Program-made: the position numbers and the translations under genes
Notes under the pieces: model-generated
Databases searched by the model: none
What the model was told of the DNA's origin: nothing
What the model saw: the letters and a program-made list of their open reading frames with translations, nothing else
In this document: piece by piece, positions 14,415 to 22,231 of the stretch
Position numbering within the stretch: the stretch's first letter is position 1
Layout: every line of letters begins with the position of its first letter
Assembly (NCBI GenBank): GCA_903861835.1
Contig: CAIOVX010000087.1
Location: 1-64,000 of the forward strand
Direction: 5' to 3'
From: Candidatus Firestoneibacteriota bacterium
GTDB taxonomy: Bacteria; Oederibacteriota; D2-FULL-39-29; CAIOVX01
DNA: 64,000 bases

Positions 14415-15679
14415 TACTTTTCGCCCCTTTGGCGTATTTTCATCTGAAACTGCACGGAAAGTTTGGCGCCGGCTCCCGCGTCATTGGCAAACGCCAATTC
14501 AGCCGAATAGCCCGGCATTTTATTCAGGTTCTCAAGGAAGGTTGTTACTCCCTGCCTCGTAACCGAAGTTCCGCGAGCCGTGACATCTCCTCTGTTATCC
14601 GAGGTCAACTCGTTAAGCACAACCTCGGAAGGAACGGCCTTGCTGATATCAACCAGCACCCTGCTCCAGGATCTTCCCGAGAGGCCTCCAAGAGTTGAAA
14701 GTTCGGCGCAAAGATCCGAGCCCTGCTTTTCTGCTGCTTTAGCCATAAAGAAGAAGACTGCCGAGAGTACCACAAAAAGCGCCGAGATTGCAAAACTCAA
14801 CTTCCTAAGGTAAGAGAGCATACCTCCCGAGCGCCCGATCTTGGCGCTGTTACGGTTCAGGTCTATTTTCAGTTTTCCGTGTCCCGTTACAGCGGAAGCC
14901 ATTCCGGCGCAGATACCAAAATTCGCGGGTTCAACTCCGGCGGCTTTTAGTTCTGCCGCGATTTCCGGCGGCAAAGAGAGCAAAACAGTTTTGAAACCTG
15001 CCGTCTCAAGTTTTCCGTTTAGCTCTGCGGAGTTGGAGTAGATTGTCTCAAAAACTATGCCTGAGCGGCCTAGAGCCTCAACCGAAGCCTTTACGGCAGA
15101 AAGAATGTCCGGTTCTTCGGCTAAGAGCGCGCCTCTGGAAAAGAGCACCGCCTCTTTTCCTGCGGCCAGAATATCAAAGCGTGCTTTTGTGAGATAAACT
15201 GCCAGACAAATTCCTGATTTGGCGGGTCCTGTGAGCCTTAGAAGTTCGTAGAGGGCAACTGTGGACGGCGCAAGTATAACCGCGCGCTTTCCAAGAGTCT
15301 GAACCGGTTTCAGGAACGCCTTTACCTGCTCAGAAGAAACGGCCGAGAAGAATACCAGCGTCCTGCCTCCCGCGGAAGACATTGCCGCGGAATCCCAGAG
15401 CGCCCTATCCCTCTCAAAAGGAAGGCCTTCTTCGGATTCTCTCAGAATCTCGGCCTGGAGAGCCGCGCCCTCTGCTTTTATATCGAGAGTCCTTGCGACA
15501 CACTTGTCTCTGGGTAATATAACAGTCGTAGAGCCGCGAAGCGTCAGTTTATTGAATTCCGAAACTGAAAGTTCAGCCGCACGGCAAACCTTGAAGGAGT
15601 TTTTATCCTTCTTCTGCACCGAGAGCAGCCTCGCGGAGCCATTTTCCAGTTCAATTATATTTATGTTTTTTTCAAACAT
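14414..15679 (-). CDS. GspL-like type II secretion protein (PilM-PilN fusion architecture)
   Basis: The 421-residue protein has a cytoplasmic actin-fold-like PilM/GspL region at about residues 1-285. One transmembrane helix lies at about 296-316 (LSFAISALFVVLSAVFFFMA), followed by a periplasmic PilN-like region with a coiled start and the pattern VPSEVVLNELTSDNRGDVTA then FLENLNKMPGYSAELA. This is the GspL layout, in which the cytoplasmic part holds the GspE ATPase. The identification comes from architecture and position between gspK and the PilO-like gene. AAGGATG lies upstream of the ATG. Confidence 0.75.
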   Translation of the reverse strand: MFEKNINIIELENGSARLLSVQKKDKNSFKVCRAAELSVSEFNKLTLRGSTTVILPRDKCVARTLDIKAEGAALQAEILRESEEGLPFERDRALWDSAAMSSAGGRTLVFFSAVSSEQVKAFLKPVQTLGKRAVILAPSTVALYELLRLTGPAKSGICLAVYLTKARFDILAAGKEAVLFSRGALLAEEPDILSAVKASVEALGRSGIVFETIYSNSAELNGKLETAGFKTVLLSLPPEIAAELKAAGVEPANFGICAGMASAVTGHGKLKIDLNRNSAKIGRSGGMLSYLRKLSFAISALFVVLSAVFFFMAKAAEKQGSDLCAELSTLGGLSGRSWSRVLVDISKAVPSEVVLNELTSDNRGDVTARGTSVTRQGVTTFLENLNKMPGYSAELAFANDAGAGAKLSVQFQMKIRQRGEK

Positions 15680-15706
15680 TCAGCATCCTTTGGAGCAGCG
15701 GGAAGA

Positions 15707-16549
15707 TCATTCCTCCCACCAGTCCATCATGTAGATTATCTCGTGATTTTCCGACCAGTTCTCAACCACTGTATTTACAACCACCCTTATTGTATCATTC
15801 AAGATGGCTGTACATCTAACCCTGAATACCGGCGCCGAATAGGTAAAGTAGTTCACATTCGGCTGGATCATTCTCGGGGCCCGGTTCTGGATGAAGGTCC
15901 AGACGCCTCTGTCACGAAACGGACGCCTCTGTATCAGCTGGGGAGCAAGTGTCGGAGGACCCCCGAACTCCTCTATTTGGGTCTTCAAAACTATTAAAGA
16001 AGCAGTATTTACATTTACCGAGGCCGAACCGGGAGTCCCTATGGAATACACCGTAAAATAGGGCATTATCTTGAAGCAATCATCCACATCAAGTTCCGGG
16101 ACTAACCCAAGCTCTTCGACATGCAGGAGCAATCCGTGTTCCCGTCTCCATTTCATCACACCGCGCGCCTTAGTGGCCGCGTCTTTCAATCCAAGTTCCT
16201 CAAACATCCTCCGCATCAGGAACTCTGAAGCCGTATTTATGTTTGCCTTGCTCTTTTCATCTTCAATCGTAGCGGTATAAGAACCCTCTCCGAACTTTAC
16301 ATCCTTCTTGCCGTTGTTGAGAGAGTTAATGCCGTTAAGGTTTGAATACCTTGTTTGCCCCCTGTTTGTTTCAAAGACCATAGTGTTGGCTCCGGCCTTA
16401 GCCACATAGAAAGCCTTTACCCGAAATTCATAGTTTTTAACAGCCCGCTGCTGAAGCTTAACGTAGACCGTCAGCCCGGCTGAAATAACCATTAATATAG
16501 CGGAAATCCAGAGGGCTGCCATGGCTATGTAACCTCTTTCGTTACTCAA
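15707..16549 (-). CDS. gspK: Type II secretion minor pseudopilin GspK
   Basis: GspK caps the pseudopilus tip. The chosen TTG at 16549 has a GGGGG ribosome-binding site and gives a short leader MSNERG followed by YIAMAALWISAILM, the usual prepilin-peptidase site with a hydrophobic helix and, as expected for GspK, no Glu at position 5. The frame is open to 16639, but that extension is a translation of an intergenic repeat. The middle of the protein (KANINTASEFLMRRMFEEL, then VPELDVDDCFKIMPYFTVY and SVNVNTASLIVL) has the NINTA-type repeats and helix-hairpin-helix of GspK. Length is 280 residues, slightly short for the family. Confidence 0.88.
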   Translation of the reverse strand: MSNERGYIAMAALWISAILMVISAGLTVYVKLQQRAVKNYEFRVKAFYVAKAGANTMVFETNRGQTRYSNLNGINSLNNGKKDVKFGEGSYTATIEDEKSKANINTASEFLMRRMFEELGLKDAATKARGVMKWRREHGLLLHVEELGLVPELDVDDCFKIMPYFTVYSIGTPGSASVNVNTASLIVLKTQIEEFGGPPTLAPQLIQRRPFRDRGVWTFIQNRAPRMIQPNVNYFTYSAPVFRVRCTAILNDTIRVVVNTVVENWSENHEIIYMMDWWEE

Positions 16550-16667
16550 AGAACCCCCTAGACCAAAATTCGAAAAAGCAAACTCGAAATTCGAATTACT
16601 CTGCGCCTTGTGATCAAGAACGCCAAGAATAAGCACCAAATCTCAAATCGCAAACACCAAATGAGCC

Positions 16668-16700
16668 TCCCCGGCCTAAAGTCCGGGGTGTCTCTGCTGT
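16668..16700. repeat. GGGGTG-tail hairpin repeat, copy 2
   Basis: CCCCGG-cctaaagt-CCGGGG forms a six-pair hairpin followed by TGTCTCTG, matching the tail of copy 1. Confidence 0.6.
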
Positions 16701-16726
16701 AGTGTAAACATTATTCGTGCCAAATT

Positions 16727-16760
16727 CATCCCCGCCATGAATGGCGGGGTGTTCTTTGGC
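16727..16760. repeat. GGGGTG-tail hairpin repeat, copy 3
   Basis: CCCCGCC-atgaat-GGCGGGG forms a seven-pair hairpin followed by TGTTCTTTGG. It is inside the nested inverted-repeat region, 27 bases after copy 2. Confidence 0.6.
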
Positions 16761-16929
16761 ACAAGCGCATAAACAGCAAAAATACAAAACAGCAAGAAGC
16801 AAAAAACAACTACCCCGAAACGAGCCAAAACTTTCTTCTTTTATGTTTATGTGTTTATTTGTGATTTGGAGCTTGGGATTTGGTGCTTCATCCCGTTTCG
16901 AATTTCTTGCTTCAGGTTTCGAATTTGTC

Positions 16930-17628
16930 CTATCTTTCGTATCCTACAAGATTAACGCACGATTCCAGCACCGCGTATACCGGTTTAACTCCGCTGCTTT
17001 TGCCGGTAACCTTGAAATTAACCATCTGGGGCAGCAGATTGTGAAAACTCTTGGATTTCATTTTTATAAGCGCGTCCGTATCCCAACTGTCCAGCCAAAC
17101 TTGTTTTTTTCCGTCGTAGAAAGAAAAGGACACAGAGGAAATATTATCAAGCGCCTCTGTCTCTTCATTTTTCCACGGAGCGGTCGCAAAATCCCAGGAC
17201 GAACTCCTTTGAAAACACGGCTCCACTCCTTCAAGCGCAGGCGCGGCCGCGTAAGACACTTTCGCCCTATAGGACCTTCTCGGAAAGTATTCCGGCCAGT
17301 AAAGCGACACGGGCCTGGAATAGGTCATAAACTCAACCGCCCCCGCCGTGCCTTTGAAAACGAAATAGGACCTCTTTATAAGCGCCGCCATCGTCCCGGA
17401 GTTTTTGCCTAAGAATATGGGTTCCGAAGCCCCTGTAGCCCTTAAGTCCCGCGTTAAGTTCTTTACCATATTTCGGGCCGAGAGGTACGCTTCGCATTCC
17501 TTCCTGTAATTATCGTAGGCGCCAAGACCCGCCGAAAAAGTAGCGTACACTCCAGACATTATTAACACAATTATGCCGAGTCCCACTGTCAATTCAAGCA
17601 GAGTATAGCCGCGCTCTCTCAGTTCCAA
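16930..17628 (-). CDS. gspJ: Type II secretion minor pseudopilin GspJ
   Basis: The TTG start overlaps the gspI stop (…AATTGGAACTGA) and gives the leader MELRERG before YTLLELTVG, a prepilin-peptidase cleavage site with Glu at position 5 and a hydrophobic helix. The 232-residue protein has the size and C-terminal beta-rich pattern of GspJ. GspJ forms the pseudopilus tip complex with GspI and GspK, whose genes flank it. The assignment as GspJ rests on gene order and size, since the globular domain is poorly conserved. Confidence 0.85.
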   Translation of the reverse strand: MELRERGYTLLELTVGLGIIVLIMSGVYATFSAGLGAYDNYRKECEAYLSARNMVKNLTRDLRATGASEPIFLGKNSGTMAALIKRSYFVFKGTAGAVEFMTYSRPVSLYWPEYFPRRSYRAKVSYAAAPALEGVEPCFQRSSSWDFATAPWKNEETEALDNISSVSFSFYDGKKQVWLDSWDTDALIKMKSKSFHNLLPQMVNFKVTGKSSGVKPVYAVLESCVNLVGYER

Positions 17629-18011
17629 TTCTGCACCGCCGGCATCCTGGTAACAAAAAGACTTTCGAGATTCATTGAACGGGCATTACCGCGAACTTTG
17701 TAGGCAACACTTAGCTTAATATCAATGAGCGAATAAAAATTAGTTCTCTGGCTTACCGCTGACTGCTGCGACCAGGTGTAGCCGGGCCAGTCAACCCCGA
17801 AATCCCCGCTCTCGGACGCCTTGAACGCGTCGCGCCCGCCAAGCTGCTCCATTTCCTTTTGCGCTAAAGTTACTGCAATACTCTGCATTTTAATTTCTTC
17901 GACTGCCGCAAGGCCGGCTGCAATAGTTTGAATAGCTGCCACTATTACTATGCTTAGAATGGCTACCCCGACCAGAGCTTCGAGCAATATGTAGCCGGTT
18001 TTACTTTTCAT
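17619..18011 (-). CDS. gspI: Type II secretion minor pseudopilin GspI
   Basis: A short 130-residue prepilin with leader MKSKTG, then YILLEALVGVAILSIVIVA, containing the Gly/Tyr cleavage junction and Glu at position 5. The sequence LAAVEEIKMQSIAVTLAQKE is the typical GspI pattern ending in a glutamine-rich motif (…AQKEMEQL). It overlaps gspH by 11 bases and gspJ by 10 bases, so translation is coupled. In the pseudopilus it nucleates the tip complex with GspJ and GspK. Confidence 0.88.
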   Translation of the reverse strand: MKSKTGYILLEALVGVAILSIVIVAAIQTIAAGLAAVEEIKMQSIAVTLAQKEMEQLGGRDAFKASESGDFGVDWPGYTWSQQSAVSQRTNFYSLIDIKLSVAYKVRGNARSMNLESLFVTRMPAVQNWN

Positions 18012-18525
18012 AATTCAGCACTCTTACGGTCCCGGTAGTCGCCGCGAAGACCAGGGTGTAAACCTCGCCTTTCGCGCCTGCCAGTACAACGGACCCGCTC
18101 TCCGAGCTTCCATCCGGATAGAAGGTGATGTAGTCAGGAGCGGAAGAAGCCGTTGCTCCGGAAACCGAACGCGGAGTATTTATGCTTTTCAAGGTAACCT
18201 CAGCTATCAGATAAATCGGCCGGACATTTACCGGGATTTCATACTGCAAAGTGCCCCGGTTCATCTCTGACAGCGTCACGGTGTTGGCTCCCGGGTCAAA
18301 GGTAATTCTATAATTAACACCTTTTGCTTCTGCGAGGTTCCTGGCAAGGTCGGAGATTCCGGCTGTTTTTACAACTTCCAGATACGCCTTTCTTGCGGCA
18401 TAAAAGTTCCCGAACCAGACAGCGAGCACCGCCGTCATCGATATGATTATCGAAACGACAATGAGCATCTCAACCAGCGTGAAACCGCGCTTATCTGTTG
18501 TCAGACCAGTTCGTAATATCAGCAT
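18001..18525 (-). CDS. gspH: Type II secretion minor pseudopilin GspH
   Basis: It carries the prepilin motif KRGFTLVEMLIVVSIIISM and a globular beta-rich domain. The frame is open up to 18588, inside gspG. I choose the ATG at 18525 because AGGG lies six bases upstream and it leaves a 14-residue leader before the cleavage site, giving 174 residues and a 35-base overlap with gspG. An even shorter leader beginning at a non-ATG codon is possible. Name by position between gspG and gspI. Confidence 0.8.
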   Translation of the reverse strand: MLILRTGLTTDKRGFTLVEMLIVVSIIISMTAVLAVWFGNFYAARKAYLEVVKTAGISDLARNLAEAKGVNYRITFDPGANTVTLSEMNRGTLQYEIPVNVRPIYLIAEVTLKSINTPRSVSGATASSAPDYITFYPDGSSESGSVVLAGAKGEVYTLVFAATTGTVRVLNYEK

Positions 18526-18928
18526 CAGGGCCCTGTCCGCCTTCTTTTGTATCCCTGCCGTAAGAGCAGAGGTCGTAGCCGTTCGCATTATTTAAGCCCG
18601 GGCACATATAGATATAGGTTCCGCTCCACGGGTCATTCCCCACTCTTTTCTTAAGATACGGCCCTTTCCAGTTTGTGGGAACCGGCTGGCTGGTCGGCGC
18701 GTTATAAAGCGCGTCCAAGCCCTGCTCCGTAGTTGGATAAAAACCATTGTCCGCTTCATACGCATCAAGCGCGAGTTCCATAGTCGCGATATCTGATTTC
18801 GCCGCCGCTATTCTCGCATCCTCGGTCCTGCCGAAAAATCTCGGCGCGAGCGTTGAGGCGAGAATAACGATAATTACAACCACCGTAAGTATTTCAATCA
18901 AGGTAAATCCTCTTTCTTTTTTGAACAT
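18491..18928 (-). CDS. gspG: Type II secretion major pseudopilin GspG
   Basis: This 145-residue major pseudopilin has leader MFKKERG, then FTLIEILTVVVIIVILASTL with Glu at position 5. The body matches GspG closely: ALDAYEADNGFYPTTEQGLD, WKGPYLKKRVGNDPWSGTY, and the C-terminal loop YGRDTKEGGQGPDADITNW that binds calcium in the family. GGAGG four bases before the ATG marks the start. It heads the pseudopilin block and is separated from gspF by the repeat element at 18950-19140. Confidence 0.96.
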   Translation of the reverse strand: MFKKERGFTLIEILTVVVIIVILASTLAPRFFGRTEDARIAAAKSDIATMELALDAYEADNGFYPTTEQGLDALYNAPTSQPVPTNWKGPYLKKRVGNDPWSGTYIYMCPGLNNANGYDLCSYGRDTKEGGQGPDADITNWSDNR

Positions 18929-18949
18929 AAAGCCTCCATATAAGTATTG

Positions 18950-19140
18950 TTTATAACGTTTGTAACGTTCTTAACGTTTATAAGCCGCACTTTGTGCGTC
19001 TTGTTCTGCAAGGAAGAATATTATTCATGCCAGACTCCGTCTGGCATAGCAGAATAACGTTTAACATTTGCCGCGTAAATCAAAACGCTCTTAACGCCTT
19101 ACGTTACAAACCTTACAAACGTTATGAACGTTATAAACCG
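18950..19140 (+). repeat. AACGTT-array two-hairpin intergenic element, copy 2
   Basis: It has the same order as copy 1: an AACGTT array, hairpin GCAC-TTT-GTGC (18987-18997), spacer GTCTTGTTCTGCAAGGAA, hairpin ATGCCAGAC-TCC-GTCTGGCAT (19027-19047), then AGCAGAATAACGTTT and a closing array of inverted words. The first hairpin keeps its pairing relative to copy 1 by changing a T-G pair to C-G. It lies between gspF and gspG and fills the whole gap. Confidence 0.8.
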
Positions 19141-20241
19141 CTATTTAACAATCGAACTCAAGCCCAATATCGGAAGTAATACCGCGATTACCACAAAACC
19201 CACGCCGGCGGCCATAACAAGTATCATTATTGGCTCAAGCATAATAACAATCCTTCTGGTAATCAATTCCATCTCTTTTTCGTGATACGCGGCAACCCGG
19301 CTCATCACATCTTCAAGCTTGCCGGTCTCTTCCCCTACTTGAATCATTTGAATGACCGACTTTGGAAAGAACGGAACATCCTTAAGCGCCTGGGAAAGGT
19401 TTGACCCTCTTTCAACGCTTTTAGCCGCGGCTTTGATATATTTGGAGAGCACCGCGTTCCCGATGGTCTCACCGGTTATGGAAAGCGCCTGCAGCATAGG
19501 GACTCCGCTTCCCGCCATAATGCTGAGAGAAAAAGAGAACCTGGTCAAGAGCGCTTTGCGCATTGCCATCCCGAAGAGCGGAATGTATAAAACTGCCGTG
19601 TCAATAACCTCTCTGCCTTTTTCCGTGCGGGAGTATCTGGTATACATTATTATTACGGCAATGATAACAGCCAGAATCACCCACCAGTAGCCGGTGAAAA
19701 AAGAACTTATTCCCATCAGGATAACAGTGGGCAGAGGCAGGGCCTGCTTGAACTCCGAGAAGAGATTAACAAAGGTAGGCAGGATAGCTACCAGGATAAA
19801 GACCAACACGGAAACGCCGACAAAGAGCATTATCAAAGGATAAATCATCATCGTAGAAATCTTGGACTGAAAATCCTCTTCCCATTCCAGCTGATCCGCG
19901 TACTTCCCCAGTGTTTTCTCAAACAAGCCCGTAACCTCTCCGACCTTTATGAGTCCAATCATCAGCGGCGGGAAAGTTTCAGGATATTCGGCAAGGCATT
20001 CAGAGAAGGGAGTGCCTCCCTTTATCTTATCCTTGATCTTGCCGATAATGACCTTGAGCCGGGATTCTTCCATACTGTCCCAGAGAGTATTCATTGCCTG
20101 ATAGAGCGGAACACCTGCGCCTGACATCGTGGCCAACTGGCGCGTGAAAGCGCTGAGGTCCCGGACGCTAACCTTCGGGACATAAAGGGAATTCAGCCGC
20201 TTGACCGCGGCTTTTATTGTTTCAAGCGCTCCGTCAGCCAA
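19141..20241 (-). CDS. gspF: Type II secretion inner-membrane platform protein GspF
   Basis: It is the polytopic platform protein that couples the GspE ATPase to pseudopilus growth. Two repeated T2SSF domains are visible: LSAFTRQLATMSGAGVPLYQ through VTGLFEKTLGKYADQLEWEE, and LLTRFSFSLSIMAGSGVPML through VGEETGKLEDVMSRVAAYHE. Three hydrophobic helices lie after each half. The TTG start at 20241 has AGGAGG nine bases upstream and overlaps gspE by 8 bases, giving 366 residues. With this start the usual N-terminal segment of about 45 residues seen in most GspF proteins is absent. The ATG at 20250 is the alternative but lies right against the SD. Confidence 0.92.
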   Translation of the reverse strand: MADGALETIKAAVKRLNSLYVPKVSVRDLSAFTRQLATMSGAGVPLYQAMNTLWDSMEESRLKVIIGKIKDKIKGGTPFSECLAEYPETFPPLMIGLIKVGEVTGLFEKTLGKYADQLEWEEDFQSKISTMMIYPLIMLFVGVSVLVFILVAILPTFVNLFSEFKQALPLPTVILMGISSFFTGYWWVILAVIIAVIIMYTRYSRTEKGREVIDTAVLYIPLFGMAMRKALLTRFSFSLSIMAGSGVPMLQALSITGETIGNAVLSKYIKAAAKSVERGSNLSQALKDVPFFPKSVIQMIQVGEETGKLEDVMSRVAAYHEKEMELITRRIVIMLEPIMILVMAAGVGFVVIAVLLPILGLSSIVK

Positions 20242-21748
20242 CGTCCTCATCCTCCTGCGTGACCTTAATAACCTCGTCAATAGTGGTAATACCTTTCCTG
20301 ACGCGCTCAAACCCGTCATCACGGAGCGATCTCATTCCGAACTCCCTGGCCTTGTTCTTTATGTCGCCGGTCATCGCGTGCTCCATCACCATCTTTTTAA
20401 GCGGCTCGTTCATAGTAAACAACTCATAAATACCGCTCCTGCCGTAATAACCCGTGTTTAGGCATTTCTCGCAGCCGGCGCCCTTCATAAATTTGTCGCC
20501 CGGTTTTCTTTCAAACCTGAAATCCGCAAGATAATCATTGCCGGGATCATAAGGCTTACCGCAGCTGTCGCACACAACGCGGACCAGCCTTTGCGCCATT
20601 ATTCCGATTACGGAAGAAGCCACGAGGTACGGCTCAATCCCCATATCTATAAGCCGGGTTATTGAACCTGCCGCGTCATTCGTGTGCAGCGTAGCAAAGA
20701 CCAGATGGCCGGTAAGAGACGCCCTGATGGCTATCTCGGCGGTCTCAAGGTCCCTGATCTCTCCTATCATTATGATATCCGGATCATGCCGCAATATGTG
20801 GCGGAGGCCCTTCGCAAAAGTCAGCCCGATCTTTGTATTGACCTGTATCTGATTAATACCGCTCAAGTGATATTCAACAGGTTCTTCTACCGTTATAATT
20901 TTTACGCTGGCGGAGTTAATTCTTGATAATGCCGAATAGAGAGTGGTCGTCTTGCCGCTGCCTGTCGGGCCGGTCACCAAAAAGATGCCGTGAGGACGGG
21001 CAATAATGCTTTCAAATATTTTATGCGTGTCCGGAAGCATGCCGAGCTGCTCTAACCCAAAGAGTATCCCTGCTTTATCAAGTATCCTCATCACGACACC
21101 CTCGCCGTAGAGTGTGGGGATGACGGATACGCGGCAGTCTATCTGCTTGTTGCCTGCCTTAAGCTCAATCCTTCCGTCTTGCGGAAGCCTGCGCTCGGCT
21201 ATATTCATCTCGGACATAATTTTTATTCTGGATACAATCGCGCCGCGGAAATATTTCAGTTCCGCGGGCATAGGGACATCGCGGAGCACTCCGTCCACGC
21301 GGAACCTGACCTGAAGCTCGCGTTCAAACGGTTCAAGATGAATATCGGTCGCCCTTTCTTTCAGGGCTTCAAGGAAAAGTTGGTTGACGAATTGTATAAC
21401 GGAGGCGTCCTGCGCCATTGCGGTCTCGTCTATCTGCTCAGCTTCCGGCCCGGACCTGTCAAGCGAGGCGCCGCTCTCGGCTATCATCCTGGCAACCGTA
21501 TCAGCGCCGACTCCGTAATGCTTCTTGATGGCAAGTGTTATCTCTTCTTCGGGGGTTTCAAGCGGAGTGACAGGTTTATTAAAAATGAGCCTTATTTCGT
21601 CGAGCACCTGCAGGTTGTGTTTATCGGTCACGGCAACAACGACAGCCCCGTTCTCTTCTTTTACCGGAATAGCCTTGAATTTGTTGGCAAATTTCAGAGG
21701 AAGTTTGGCTATAAGTCTTGTGTCAATCTCAACATTAGATAGCTTCAT
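20234..21748 (-). CDS. gspE: Type II secretion ATPase GspE
   Basis: This 504-residue hexameric ATPase drives pseudopilus assembly. It has an N-terminal MshEN-type domain (about 1-90, LPLKFANKFKAIPVKEENGA), then SVIQFVNQLFLEALKERATD, Walker A GPTGSGKTTT near Lys265, Asp box and Walker B (ILRHDPDIIMIGEIRDLETA), and His box. A four-cysteine zinc site (CDSCGKPY, then CEKCLNTGYYGRSG) is typical of GspE/PilB. It is the first gene of the secretion locus; the upstream spacer is entirely repeats and no clear promoter was found. Confidence 0.96.
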   Translation of the reverse strand: MKLSNVEIDTRLIAKLPLKFANKFKAIPVKEENGAVVVAVTDKHNLQVLDEIRLIFNKPVTPLETPEEEITLAIKKHYGVGADTVARMIAESGASLDRSGPEAEQIDETAMAQDASVIQFVNQLFLEALKERATDIHLEPFERELQVRFRVDGVLRDVPMPAELKYFRGAIVSRIKIMSEMNIAERRLPQDGRIELKAGNKQIDCRVSVIPTLYGEGVVMRILDKAGILFGLEQLGMLPDTHKIFESIIARPHGIFLVTGPTGSGKTTTLYSALSRINSASVKIITVEEPVEYHLSGINQIQVNTKIGLTFAKGLRHILRHDPDIIMIGEIRDLETAEIAIRASLTGHLVFATLHTNDAAGSITRLIDMGIEPYLVASSVIGIMAQRLVRVVCDSCGKPYDPGNDYLADFRFERKPGDKFMKGAGCEKCLNTGYYGRSGIYELFTMNEPLKKMVMEHAMTGDIKNKAREFGMRSLRDDGFERVRKGITTIDEVIKVTQEDEDVG

Positions 21749-21947
21749 TCATTCTACACCTCATTTGGGGTGCTCCTTTTGACAAAAAACATCGAATGAT
21801 GCCGCGATTTAGACCCTTATGGGAGCCGCAAAGTTTTAAAATAACCTTACAAAACCTATACATTAAACAATTGGAAGGGCACTTCCTTCACTCTCGTTAG
21901 GTTTATAACGTTACTAACGTTCTTAACGTTTATAACGTAAACCTTAA

Positions 21948-22072
21948 CAAGCACTAAATTCTAAACTCTAAATTCTAAACAAAGTGCAAAAGGCAATGAA
22001 ACAAAGCAATTAATTGCTCCTTTTCTTTTTCTTTTTGCATTTTATTTAGGATTTAGTGCTTAGTGCTTGCAC
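21948..22072. repeat. Imperfect inverted repeat of CTAAATTCTAAA words
   Basis: The left arm (21950-21993) is built of GCACTAAATTCTAAACTC-type words ending AAGTGCAAAAGG. The right arm (22031-22072) reads CTTTTTGCATTTTATTTAGG and then TTAGTGCTTAGTGCTTGCAC, the approximate complement. The centre has GCAATTAATTGC, a perfect 12-base palindrome. It lies between two AACGTT arrays. Confidence 0.65.
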
Positions 22073-22097
22073 TTTGGCCTTTATTCTTTCACTCTAC

Positions 22098-22222
22098 CTT
22101 AACGTTACAAACGTTATTTTGCTATGCCGGACGAAGTACGGCATTATTAATATCCTACCTCACAAAACAGGACACACGAAGTGTGGCCTATAAACCTTAT
22201 AAACCTTACAAACCTTAAGAAC
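22098..22222 (-). repeat. AACGTT-array two-hairpin element, copy 3 (inverted)
   Basis: It is the reverse complement of the order seen in copies 1 and 2. AACGTTACAAACGTT comes first, then hairpin ATGCCGGAC-GAA-GTACGGCAT (22124-22144, one mismatch), spacer, hairpin CACAC-GAA-GTGTG (22173-22185), then TATAAACCTTA words. Both hairpins differ in sequence from the other copies yet remain paired, which suggests conservation of structure. Confidence 0.7.
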
Positions 22223-22231
22223 TTTTGTCTT

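Larger units (their letters stand above)
16560..16929. repeat. Nested inverted-repeat region splitting the secretion operon
   Basis: This 370-base gene-free stretch has concentric inverted repeats. The outer arms (16563-16600 and 16896-16929) share TTCGAATTT words. The inner arms (16632-16664 and 16858-16890) share AAGCACCAAATC words and the complement GATTTGGTGCTT. Two GC-rich hairpins lie in the middle. The right outer arm starts directly after the gspJ stop. The left outer arm produces a spurious N-terminal extension of gspK in frame. Confidence 0.75.
21749..22231. repeat. Composite repeat spacer upstream of gspE
   Basis: No gene is visible in these 483 bases. From left to right it holds a small hairpin (GGAAG-ggca-CTTCC near 21871-21885), an AACGTT array (21900-21945), the long inverted repeat listed at 21948-22072, and copy 3 of the two-hairpin element (22098-22222). 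Confidence 0.7.

Noticed and set aside
16550-16639. In-frame 30-residue N-terminal extension of gspK
   Set aside because: It is a translation of the inverted-repeat arm (SNSNFEFAFSNFG), has no homologous pattern, and the TTG at 16549 with GGGGG makes a proper prepilin leader.
21114-21742. Plus-strand ORFs opposite gspE
   Set aside because: They lie against the MshEN and linker region of gspE; no ribosome-binding site or domain is seen.
10590-22222. AACGTT arrays as a CRISPR array
   Set aside because: The words are 6-10 bases long and separated by four to five bases, with no regular spacer of 25-40 bases and no cas genes nearby.
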